This document shows, piece by piece, positions 21,034 through 31,253 of a stretch of 64,000 nt of DNA. The stretch's first letter is position 1. Each line of letters opens with the position of its first letter. Under the pieces are notes generated by a model. It was given only the letters and a program-made list of their open reading frames with translations, ran no database searches and had not been told where the DNA came from. Origin of the DNA: Cylicocyclus nassatus (Eukaryota > Nematoda > Chromadorea > Rhabditida > Strongylidae); NCBI GenBank assembly GCA_958299035.1, contig CATQJL010000112.1:53248463-53312462 (forward strand), written 5' to 3'. A program made the position numbers and the translations under genes.

Positions 21034-22018
21034 GCATAAACGCGCTCCAATCCACACGCGATGCGTGTGCGCAGCGCGCCCTAGCATCACATTCCCAGGT
21101 ATACTCGCCCCCATCGCGAAACGCGCTCGCTAACGCGCTCCACACGACTACGCCGATTGAGTGGTCCCGCAGGGAAAGCTACAGTCAGCATATACGAAAT
21201 TGCATCATGCCGACGCACGTTGGTTGTCATTTTAACATCTTCCTTTGCGATTTCTTGTATGTTGTGTTCATTTCTGTACTTTCTCTTCATTCTCATCTCC
21301 CAACAAGCCACATTTCCCATTTCTCGTTTGTTTTTTCTGATTTTCTTCTTCATATTGTGCCAAAAAGGCAGTGGCTTGTCTTTTGCAACTTTCACACTTC
21401 ACATTCCTTCTCACATTTCCTCACACATCTTTTCACACATTCTTTCTCACATTTTACCTACTCACATATAATTTTTGCACATTGGTCAGGCAAGAAATTC
21501 TTGTTTGTGCGCGCGTTCTCATTTTATCTACTCTTGTAGTTCATTTTGCCTCAATCTCACTTTCACATTCACACTCTCTCACCTCATACTCTAACTCACA
21601 ACTTTCATACTCACACTCACACTCCTCTTTACTCACATTCATCTCTCTCTCACACATTCTCTCTCACTCACATCCCTTTCACACTCACTCTCTCACACAT
21701 TTTCTCACCTCATTCTCCCATTATACATGTCTGACATGTTATACTGCATGCTACATGTTATAACTCATGCGCGACCTGACCAATTGACCTCGCTTGTTTT
21801 ACACTTCATTTTATCACGCCTCATGCATCATAAGGACCTCATGTTTCTCTCCCCATTCTTTTTCCCATTTTTTCTCTGCCCACTTTCCTTCTCTCATCTT
21901 TTCTCAACCCATGTTACACTCCATGTGTGAATGCATGTCACAGTACGTCGTACCCCCATTCTCATACTTCACTTTTCAGGTAATAGCGATCGTAGTCTGA
22001 CCAACTACAAGCGAACTG
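21034..22018 (+). other. BEL-1 spacer with CT-rich tract and splice acceptor
   Basis: Nearly 1 kb between pol and ORF3. From 21390 to 21725 the plus strand is almost purely T/C with many TCACA and CTCTC words; ORFs across it are low-complexity artefacts. It ends in ACTTTTCAG (21971-21979), a good 3' splice site with a long pyrimidine tract upstream, 39 bases before the ORF3 ATG. This suggests ORF3 is made from a spliced subgenomic RNA. Confidence 0.5.
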
Positions 22019-23765
22019 ATGGCGATCAAAGAGAAGTCGAAACGAGGAGTGCCTGTCCCCCCAAAGGACAGTGCCTACCAGTTTCGCAGACGTCCCCGAT
22101 CATACTCGAGGACGAGCTCCTCGGAGCGAGAGCGGACGCCGCCCAGGAGACAACCTACTCCCCCCAAGGATCGCGATACGAAGACCGCCGACGATCCTAG
22201 CGGCGCCGCACTTGTGGCCGCGGTACTCTGTGAGCTTTCGTCCGCGAAAGTTCCGGAACCAACGCCCGCCCCAGTGGTCGCACCCCAGGTGGACGTATCC
22301 CATCTGAGTCCACCGGGAGAAGACCCCCGCACTCGCCAGCCGACGATGATCGAACTCATCACCGCGATCGCCAAAGGGTATAATCCCAATCGTCGACTGC
22401 TCCGTGAAGCTGACAGCGATACCCAGGCTCACGCTGTCCCCCAGTCTTATCGACCCGCACTGAGTCTGCTCCAGCAGCTCACCACAGCTTTCAACTTTAG
22501 GCACATCTTTGACCCAGCCCATCTGGGACAACAGGATTATGTGCTCCTCGATGGATACCTCCACAGTAAGATCGGGCAACGCTTCCGCAGTCTCTTCACG
22601 AAAGAGATCTTTTCGCCCCAGGAGGAGGATCTCATCGGAGCTAAGACCGAGCATCTGATGCCCCTAATGGTCACGTACGAGTTGAAAGCACTCGACAACG
22701 CCGTTACGGAAGCCACAAAGTTTATAAACTCCACATCCCAGTTGCCGTTGCCAGACACCCAGGGACTCCTAGAGAGGATCGACCGCATCTACACCCTCAC
22801 ATATAACATCAACTATCGTCGACACGCGGTCAATACTCGCCTAACAGAGTTGTTCCATCTCCAGCCGGCTGAGTTACAGCAAAGGCTTGCTCTGTTACCC
22901 ACTACGGAGTCACACCGGACGGGTTGACCCAGATCAACCTCACGTCCGCCACAATGGTTGCGGAGATGGAGAGAATCCGTCACCAATACCATGTCATCAT
23001 TATGCGCAGGTTCGAAGCGCATCCCCACGAGCCATACCCACAATCCACGACAGCCAAGCTCGTCAGAGCACCCCATCGAAGCGCCCGCATTCACGCTCTC
23101 GCACACGACAGCGACACCAAGACGACATCCAGGAAGAAGTCCTTGCTGGTATCGCCGAGTTGCCATCGTCGTCGACGGATCGACATCGATCCCGCTCAGC
23201 CAGAGCCCCCAAGAGGTCTCGTAGGGAATCGGAGGTGACCTCCACATCGGTTGCAACATCGCCGCCCCACGTGTCGCCCGCCCCCCAGGATGGGGCCCCA
23301 CGCCCCATTTCAGGTGAGCGTCAGGTGGATGAACCGATGGAGGGGAGAGAGCGGGAGCAGAGGAGGCCGGATACACCGCCCGAGAACATCCGCTGCTACT
23401 TTTGCAGGCAGCGCCATTACTCCTCCAGTTGCCCCAACTACACTCTTTTGAGTGAGAGGATGGATCTGAATGCGAGGAGGGGCGGATGTTTCTTGTGCTG
23501 TGGCATCCATGCCGAGGAAGACTGCCCTCGCTATGGCAGGAGATGCCGGTCGTGCCGCTCTAAGGACCACGACACCTCATTCTGCTTTAAACAGCACCAC
23601 TGTACCTGTGATATCCCATATGACGAATACCTCACCACCCTTGACCAGTACAAGGCAATGGCTGACATGCGCAGGCGACAGAGAGCCAGGACAGAGCAGA
23701 GGAGAGACGCCTCGCCCCACGATCGTCAGCCCCAGAGAAGAGATGCCTCGCCTCACGATCATTAG
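22019..23765 (+). CDS. BEL-1 accessory ORF3, zinc-knuckle (nucleocapsid-like) protein
   Basis: The first frame runs 22019-22927 (302 aa): a basic, Pro/Arg/Ser-rich start (PPRRQPTPPK), then a helical region of about 190 residues (SYRPALSLLQQL, YELKALDNAVTEATKF). The reading then passes through a second frame at 22924-23100 (ATMVAEMERIRHQYH) and a third at about 23040-23765, which is again basic and ends in cysteine motifs CYFCRQRHYSSSC, CFLCCGIHAEEDC, CRSCRSKDHDTSFC. This resembles gag-like zinc-knuckle proteins, but lies after pol where an env would be. It is distinct from the element's own gag. The two frame changes may be mutations or short introns or slips. Function is inferred only as RNA binding. 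Confidence 0.6.
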
Positions 23766-24726
23766 CCCCAGGTTACGTTTCCCCAACTTACGAGTTTTTG
23801 GTGAAGCTTTACGCTCACCCCCCAACTTTCATTCCTTTATTAACGTTATTTGTTCAGATTGAGGATAAGGATCCCCCAAGTTTCGAGCCCACTGTTGCGA
23901 TAGCCCCAACTATCGAGTTTTGGGTGGAAGATGGAGAGTTTCCCAAATTGCGTGATTCCCACGTGACGATAGCCCCAACTGGCGATTTTTGGGTATGTTT
24001 AATTTAGTTTAACTATTTTATTCGTACCCTTTTATTTTCCTTTCTTTTTTCTTTTGATTTTGTGGTTTTTGGCGGGCCTTAAGCTCGCCCAGTTTTTTGT
24101 TGCTGACCCTATTTTAGGTTAGCCCGCAGTTGACGTGTATCTCAAGTGCCTACTTCCCAACTGTCGGGTTTTGGGGGCCACGGTGGGAGACCGTGTCATT
24201 TTTGGAGTTTTTGGGATGCCCCCTTTCGCATGTGTCTCGCCCCAGGGGTCTTGTGTTGCGAGGTAAAATCTCCCCCTCGCTTTGAATTCATCCCCAGGCG
24301 TGAAAAACCGCGCCAGTAGGCAAATTTAACATCTTTTGCCAACTCATCGTCACTTCAACGTCACCAATGTCGAGCCGCTGTCACGTCAAGCCGAACATCC
24401 ACGTCAAGCCGAGTTCCATGGTCCGTTCAAGCTGTCGATGCCGTGTCGAGTCAATGGTCACGTCAATGGTCACCTCAACTGCCGTTCAACGCAACCATCG
24501 TCTCCACAACTGCCGAAGAAGCCCGCCAGTATCCAGAGTAGAGCCCCCGACGACTCTTCATGCTTACCTCCGAGAACAACCGGCTGTTACCACGACAGGC
24601 TGTAGGTCCCGCGTTCCACCTAGGGATTCTTGACTCGTAGGTTTGTATGTATGTTTGACTCGTAGGGTCGTAGGTAACGTGGCAGATCGGGAGCTACCTC
24701 GGACCCTTTCTTTTCGTTGCCCGGAG
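23766..24726 (+). other. BEL-1 3' untranslated region with degenerate repeats
   Basis: No ORF of note. Degenerate repeats of the form CCCCAACT..CG..TTTTGGG occur at about 23908, 23970 and 24157, and a CGTCAA/CGTCAC-rich run at 24350-24485. No clear polypurine tract precedes the 3' LTR; the last bases are GTTGCCCGGAG. Confidence 0.5.
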
Positions 24727-25544
24727 TGTCGCGGATTCGCGACTTCCTTCAAAGGTCGCCGCCGCCGCCTCGCAAAGGGTCCCAAAACGCCGTCCTCGCG
24801 CTGTTCCGCCTCTCACCTCTCTCACCTGCGCGGCGTTTAAATAAGTCACGTAGTCAGTCTTCGCAGCTGCCGTCACAGTGAGCGGTCGGGTTCCAATCGT
24901 CTCAAGCCATCGATCGATCAGCGCTACCCCATCTCACGCGTCGCTTCCATCAACGCCATGGAGGACTGGCTCCCACGCTACGAGGTAACCCCGAGCGCGC
25001 TCGCACCTGGCACACGCCGGCGACACCGCCTCGGGGGGTTTCCGATATTGCCGACCCCTAGGCTAACATCTGGTCGGTTGTGCTCATCCTGTATGTTTGA
25101 GTGTAGGGATAAGTTTGCGGATAAATGGTGGGCATTGTGCAGGTGTGATATGTGTTGGAGCGGTGGCCACAGCTCGACTGTGGCTCCGGAATATTGTGTT
25201 ATCATTTGTGTGTGTATTTCGTAATCAAGCCTAGCGGGTAACATCTGTAGGAAGGCTAGCACGATGCATGCTAAGTGCCACGGTTAGGAGTACACGCCCC
25301 AGCTGTCGATGGCTGGAAGCATAGGTCGAGTCCCAGGTGACGAATCGCTACTAAGCAGGCTGGTGGCAAGGGCCCCTAAGAGTGTATGGAGTTCCCATGT
25401 GGCAGGCCCACAGAGCAGTTGCACAGGTAGCCACCTCACACGTCACGGTCCATTATTTCACGGTGCGGACCCCTGGCTCCCTTCGCCGATGCAGGAGAGC
25501 CTAGATACCACTGACGCTGGGAGCCGGGGGCCCAATCCGCGACA
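24727..25544 (+). repeat. BEL-1 3' LTR
   Basis: 818 bp, TGTCGCGGATT to AATCCGCGACA, almost identical to the 5' LTR. It repeats the promoter box, the short ATG frame (24958) and the donor-like site. Confidence 0.92.
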
Positions 25545-25549
25545 AACAT
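25545..25549. repeat. BEL-1 target site duplication, right
   Basis: AACAT, matching 13493-13497. Confidence 0.9.
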
Positions 25550-27140
25550 CACCCCCTCTTCCTCCCACCCTCCTTCTCAAAACAAATTGAACTCTGTTTA
25601 TTTTCACCCTGCGGAAGTGAGAAGAGTCTTGAGGTCCCTAAAACCTTCGTGTATGGAGCCGTACGATGGCATCCCTCAGATACTCTATAAAATGTGTGCA
25701 GATACTCTTGCCAAACCGCTTGCTGATATATTCAATCTTTCCCTATACTTCGGTGAGATTCCCTCCCTTTGGAGGGAAGCCATTGTTACAGTTGTGCCTA
25801 AAACTTCCGCAGCTGAAAGTGTTGCCGATTTTCGCCCCATTAGCCATAATTCTGTGCCCATCAAGATTATGGAAAGAATTATTAGAAGTAAATTACTACT
25901 TTGGTTAGAGAGGCTCCATCTTGTTTCGCCCGAGCACCATGGCTTTGTGCCAGGCAAGTCAACTGCAACTAATCTTACTGAGGCCGTTTTTGATTGGAAA
26001 TTAGCCTTGAGTTCGAGAAAATCTGTGGATACTATATACTTCGACCTTTCTAAGGCTTTTGATAGAATACCTCACCGTTTGCTTCTTTGCAAACTAGAGA
26101 ATATCGGAATTTCGGGGAACCTACTAACTTGGTTTGAGTCTTACTTGAGCAATAGATGCATGACGGTCAAGATTGGTCATGAATATTCCAGAAAATTTCC
26201 CTGTCCCAGTGGAGTTCCTAAGGGAGCTGTCCTATCTCCTTTGTTATTTTTGGTATACACTTTGGACCTACCTGATGCTTTGAAAACATTGAATGTACAC
26301 GTACAAATGTATGCGGACGATACAAAGATATATGCATCTTATGATGAAGACAACCTGGACACAGTTCATGATGCTTTGCAGTCATCGATTGATAAAATGT
26401 GTGCTTGGGCGTCTCAGAATGGACTCTCTCTCAACCCGAGAAAATGTTCCTTCCTCCATCTTGGCAAGCATTCCTCAACTTCGTATAAAATTGATGGAGT
26501 TGAGATGACTGCTTGTCAAGATGTGAAAGATCTGGGGGTTATTATCGATTGTGATTTGAAATTCTCTAAGCATATTGATTCAATTGTCAACAGGGCATAT
26601 GCCACTTTATTTACAATCTTTCGTAATATACAAACCCGTAATCCTATAATACTGTCCAGGTTATACAAAGCTTATGTTGTTCCACATCCTCCTTCCCGAA
26701 AAAAAGATATAATGAAGATTGAAAGAGTTCAGCACACTTTTACCCGCCTAGTCTTTTGTCGTGCGAGTGGCGGAACACTAGTTGATATTCCAGACTGTCA
26801 TCTGCGCTCTAATAAATTGGGCTTGATTCCTCTCAGAATTAGACGCATGATATCCGACCTCGTCTTTTGTTTTCGTATTCTTCGCATGGAAATAAAATTA
26901 AAAGCAAGCAAATTTTGGATCTTTAAACCTGCTGGTACGAGGCTAGGTGGTTTCAATCTGCATTATAAACCTATCAAGCAACATCAGTCTGGAATATTCA
27001 ACTACCTGTTCTTCCGCTGTGCAAGATGGCTTCAGCGCTTACCCGTTGATATTGTGTCAGTGCGTGGCGGTGAAGCCTTCAAGAAAAAATTAAGAAAAGC
27101 TGATTTGTCTCAACTTTTGAGCAGTGATACTTCTTCTTGA
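25550..27140 (+). pseudogene. CR1 LINE ORF2, reverse transcriptase domain
   Basis: Continues the LINE frame after BEL-1. RT motifs in order: FRPISHNSVPIKIMERII, HHGFVPGKSTATNL, YFDLSKAFDRIPH (first catalytic Asp), SGVPKGAVLSPLLFLVYTLD, MYADDTKIYAS (YADD at 26310-26321), LNPRKCSFLHLG, and DLGVIIDCDLKFSKH. Near 26685 the usual region after VVPH is shortened by a small in-frame deletion before KKDIMKIERVQ. The frame then stays open to the TGA at 27138-27140. The RT domain itself looks undamaged, but the ORF is broken by BEL-1 and a frameshift upstream. Confidence 0.88.
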
Positions 27141-27994
27141 TTGCGTTGCGTTTCTAATATTTGTGTTCAGATTTTTTAGGGTTTAGGTCTTTAGGGCTTA
27201 TGGTGGTTATGGTTCTATGGTTTGGTTCTGAGGCTTGATCTTCTTTGCACTTCTTTTTCCCTTCTTTTTCTTCTATTTTATTTTTCATCTTTCACTAGTC
27301 TTCTTTTTAGATTCTCGCTCTTGTCCATGCGGTTCACTATCTTTTTCGTATGACGGTTTCATGGCACGCGACTCTACATGTCTCATGCTGATTCTTACTC
27401 TGGGCTGATTGTGGTCGAGGGATGCGAAATGAACGCTTTGTTGGACTGTAGTTTATGTTAGATCAGACTCTACCACTGCATTGGACCTTGGTTCAAATTA
27501 TTGCCGTTCTCTGTTTGGTTTCCTTCTAACACTTTCATGCCTCACGCGTTAGTTTGGGTCTGGTTCCGTCTTATCACCTCAGTTATGCTTGGGCTAGCTT
27601 GTTTGGGCTTGAAACTTTTGCATTGTGCAACTTCTATCGGAGTTCTGTTCTCTCCCCAGAGTTTTGGTTGGGCGGGTTTTATCAATATTACTACCAATAC
27701 ACCTGCTTCCAACATATACAATTGCTTATGTTGAGTAAGAGCATTTTTTGCTAAGAGCAGGGGGCATGAGACAGACTCCATTGAACTTCTATACCTGCGA
27801 TGACTTCATATATGTCTAAACAAGCTCATCCCTTTCCATTCCCAGAAAAATTTTGCGGACTGGACTTGAACTGATTCAGTGGGGAGTTTGCCTTTTTGCT
27901 TTATTTTTTTTGTTGGTTGTTTGGTGTGATGCTTTGTTCTTCTGTTGTATGGGCGCGCCTTGTGCTTATTAAATAAATAAATAAATAAATAAAT
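27141..27994 (+). other. CR1 LINE 3' UTR and AAAT tail
   Basis: A T-rich 3' UTR without ORFs ending in about six AAAT units (27970-27996). The tail joins directly to the FB6 right arm. Confidence 0.75.
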
Positions 27995-28000
27995 AAAAAA

Positions 28001-28717
28001 TCCTACAAACCTCAAACTTGCTCACGTACATACATTCACATCAGACATTCATATGTGCTGTTGCTGCATTTTTTTATCACCTAGAAATCAAGAAACCGAA
28101 AATTTTCATGCTCTTACCAAAGTGATGCTGTGCTGTTCTTACACAAGCAGTTGTATAGTAGAAGCCCTCAGAAGTACTGCAGTAGATTTTTGGCTCTTTA
28201 TATGGTCTTGTTCACGAGAAATATCAAATTTAGCTTTCTTCACTTGGGCTTTTCACGCTTAAATCAACATTTCTCGGAAACCAGAGCTTATATAGAGCTA
28301 AAAAATTAAGATTGTACTTCTAAGGGCTTGTAGTATACAACTGTCAGTGTAAGAACAGCACAGCATCACTTTGGTAAAAACAGGAAAATTTTCGGTTTCT
28401 TGATTTCTAGCCAATAAAAAATTACAGCAACAGCACATATGAATGTCTTATGTGGAATGTATGCACGTGAGCGAGTTTGAGGTTTGTAGGATTTTTTGAA
28501 TGAAGATATAAAAATTTTTGGTTCTCTAGCCATCCGAAACTTTTTAGATTTTGGTTTATAACTCGAGATAGACCAAAGCTTGTGCGAAAGCGTAAACGCC
28601 ATCTTATAGAGCTTGCTTTGCTCTATCGAATGGTATCCTGATGTCAATTTAGAGTAAGAAGTGTGTGAATTATCATAGCGAAAATTCAAAAATGAAAAGA
28701 CTTATGGAACAACCTAA
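28001..28717. mobile_element. Foldback FB6, right part
   Basis: Ends GACTTATGGAACAACCTAA followed by TA, complementary to the left arm at 11130. Holds the core in reverse (GAGCTTGCTTTGCTCTATCG at about 28608). Its inner part (28001-28090 and 28380-28480) pairs with itself around a centre near 28250, so FB6 was a foldback of about 940 bp before the LINE inserted. Confidence 0.8.
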
Positions 28718-29282
28718 TATAAAGCATTGCGCTGCAGATACCATCCGATGATCAACCCGCTACGTTTCTAACTAATTGAAGTCTGCTTGATTTCGAGACC
28801 GTTAACGTATCGGGTGCAGAATTAGAAGAATTCGGCATAGTGCACCCAGTTTCCTACAAAAATAGATAATTTTAACCTTCCTGCAAGCGCAGATCAATCT
28901 CAAAATGGTGATCGCTGTCTGCTCCCTCAAGAAGTTCAGGCGCTGAAAGTCCAAAGAAAAGCAAAAGCACCAGAAAATTTACAAATGCGCGTACAAAAAT
29001 TCTAGAAAATTTGGAAGCATCAATACTCACGACTTCGCGAAAACATAAAACATGTGTGGGATCTAAGCGCTCGGAACAAGAAACGCCAAAAGTAGGAAAT
29101 GTGGTGTTAATCACAAATCTATCTTTCGCGAAATGAATGGAGACTAGGCTTTGCGAAACTTTCAACGGGCATGGATAATCAGGTGCGCGAAGTGATTTAC
29201 TAAAAGGAAAATACATCGCCTTGTAAGTTTAATAGTTCCTCTTGAGCTAGAAGAGGCAAAGACTAGTAATTTTCTTCTAAAA
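28718..29282 (+). pseudogene. BEL-2 integrase C-terminal part
   Basis: Frames resume from 11127. Recognisable pieces are a CRYHPMINP-like region, QSQNGDRCLLPQEVQAL (28890-28950), then in another frame RKHKTCVGSKRSEQETPK and VGNVVLIT (29040-29110), which match the end of BEL/Pao integrases where a K.GDVVLI-type DNA-binding fold follows a W..W..YL helix. Multiple stops and frameshifts. Position between the integrase core and the envelope-like region is as expected. Confidence 0.55.
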
Positions 29283-31253
29283 GACAAGAGACAGTTCAAG
29301 AATTAACCCAAAACATTCAACATTCAACATTCCATCAGAGCGCAAGAACTTCAGATACTATTTCAGCGTGCGAAAGCCTGTATACAATTTTCAAAAACCG
29401 TCACAACAACGGCGCTAACCACGGCCAAAACCAAACCTTCAGAATACTGGTTCTTGTCTTACCTTATGAACCTTTCATGCAATTCAACCCTGAAAACAGC
29501 GCAGTAGCAACAAAAGTTTTGTGCGCTAGAAATGGCGCCGTAGTCACGTCTTCAACGAACACCAGCCTTGAATTTACGCAGAAACCTGTTGCGACATCCG
29601 TAAAAATGATTTAGTCAGACCACAGTTTATAAGCCCTCCAGCGGAAATCACACTACACGACTATCTAGTAACAGTTAGGTGGAGCAATAATGGACATCTC
29701 TCTATCATTCGAACCAGCTGTCCTGCGCTTAATTTTTCCAAAAACCTCGACTGCACAGTCTGCGCTAAACTTCTGTTTAACCCTGAATGCTGGCCGAAAG
29801 GAGCAATTTTCTTATTAGCATCTCTGTTATAAGTCATCCCACATCGTTGTATATCCTTTGTGCGTAGCTTTGTTGATAGGAAAAACGCTAAATCGGCATC
29901 GGCATAATCGTGAAAATCTTCACTGTCATTTTGCGCTAGATAGTCAAATGTACTACCTTCGCACTGCGCAAAAGACTTCAACGTACAACAAGAGTGATGA
30001 GGATAGCAGCGGCATTAGCGCTGATAACGGTATTGTTGAAACAGGGGAATATCGGAGTACTTTCCTGTCAAAAAATCAATTTACTCGAGCATAAATCCAA
30101 CAACTGAATGATTTCGGGCAAAGAAAAGAAACTTGCAGAACTAGCTTAAACAAATTCTCAAAACTTAAGTCGTTTAAACGTGAAGCATGTTTGCGCTTCA
30201 CTAAAAACTCATCTTTAGTTGCAAACGTAGAAATTCGATGGCGTGTAATATTGACTTGCGGAAAATCGTATGTTTCAAACGAGCAACTGAGTTGAACGTT
30301 ATTGACAACAAACGAGGCGCACATATGGGCTTGTGTACAGGAACAAAATGAGCAGCAGTAAACGAGTCTACCTTATTACTTGAATTACGCCAAAGAAATC
30401 AGTATTCGGGTGAAACAAGATGCTTGGAATCACGCGGGGGCTTAGGCTGCGATTGCTTCTATCCAAGTCCTGGATGTCTATTTTATCGCGTTTATGCCAT
30501 CCCACAAAATTCCGAAATCTATGCAATTTTTCGCTGCTCTCAATGGAAAGAAGAAATGGAAATGGAAGTGATCATCGAGTAACTAAGATTAAAAAAGGAA
30601 TCTTTGTCATTTCAAGCAATCCAAATATTCCAATAACATTTCCCATGGTGAAAAGCACGTCAACCGTTTGTAACATCTCACCTACACCTCTCACCACCTA
30701 CGGATTATTGACTAATGGTGAAGAGACTGCGCTGGGCCAAAAGAAACTGAACCAGATTACGCTGCGAAACGAAAGAAAAAGCCATCGTCTTGAATTGTTC
30801 CTATATAGACAACTGCAGATGCGAAGGCGCAGAAAATAAGGTCAATTGTCAGCTCTGAACCTCAAATCCAGGAGGAATTTGAAAATATAGAATAACCGTA
30901 CCGTTAAATCCGTTTTGGGAAATATCAATTCGAAAAAACGAAGTCACTGCGCACGTCCACGCATGGTCACTGCAGAATCTACTGTCAATTTGGAAACACC
31001 TTCGATCGCACTTGTAGAGGTTAACAATAATATTTGTGTTATCAACGATTTTCATTTCAAGGGATGCTACAACTGCGCAAAAGCAGAAGCGCGCATAGAG
31101 TGCCGATAAGATGCACCGACTAGGAGAAATACTTTGTCAACAAAACGCATCCGTAGTGCCATGCTCACCCTCAGCGCCACAATCAACATGGCTCTTCCAT
31201 TTCAGCAGCGCTAAACAAAATTTGAACTGCACGATAAAATGCCGCACAAAATA
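29283..31253 (+). pseudogene. BEL-2 envelope-like glycoprotein gene (decayed)
   Basis: A cysteine-rich ORF in at least five separate frame segments lies directly after integrase. Segment 29283-29614 is open for about 110 codons. Segment 29673-29833 has several Cys residues (SCP, DCTVC, CWPK) before a hydrophobic stretch. Segment 30740-30850 has clustered cysteines (NCSY, NCRCEG). Segment 30915-31109 contains GCYNCAK, and 31110-31253 has two further Cys (VPC, IKC). The Cys pattern recalls the phlebovirus-type class II fusion glycoproteins carried by some nematode BEL elements (Tas and Cer types). Many stops and frameshifts; it cannot make a protein. No restored reading is given. Confidence 0.5.

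Larger units (their letters stand above)
13498..25544 (+). mobile_element. BEL/Pao LTR retrotransposon BEL-1 (12,047 bp, young)
   Basis: A complete element: two LTRs (817 and 818 bp) with only a handful of differences, a 5-bp target duplication, a tRNA-like primer site, gag-protease, RT-RNase H-integrase in the -1 frame, and an extra ORF. Long non-coding stretches lie in the leader (14333-15121), after pol (21034-22018) and after ORF3 (23766-24726). It is richer in G+C than its surroundings. The near-identical LTRs and long ORFs mean recent activity. It is inserted in LINE ORF2 with both host frames preserved at the junction. Confidence 0.92.
11356..27994 (+). mobile_element. CR1-type LINE, nearly full length, interrupted by BEL-1
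   Basis: Total length without BEL-1 and its target duplication is about 4.6 kb, the usual size of a complete CR1-like LINE. Order: 5' UTR (11356-11628), ORF1, ORF2 with endonuclease and RT, 3' UTR, and a 3' tail of AAAT repeats (27970-27996). It was inserted in FB6; removing it makes the foldback arms contiguous. ORF1 and ORF2 each have one frameshift, so it is recently dead. Confidence 0.85.

Noticed and set aside
21157..21930. Ser/His/Leu-rich ORFs of 62-130 codons after BEL-1 pol, considered as an env
   Set aside because: They come from the CT-rich tract; all frames look alike, with no cysteine pattern, no start context and no family motif.
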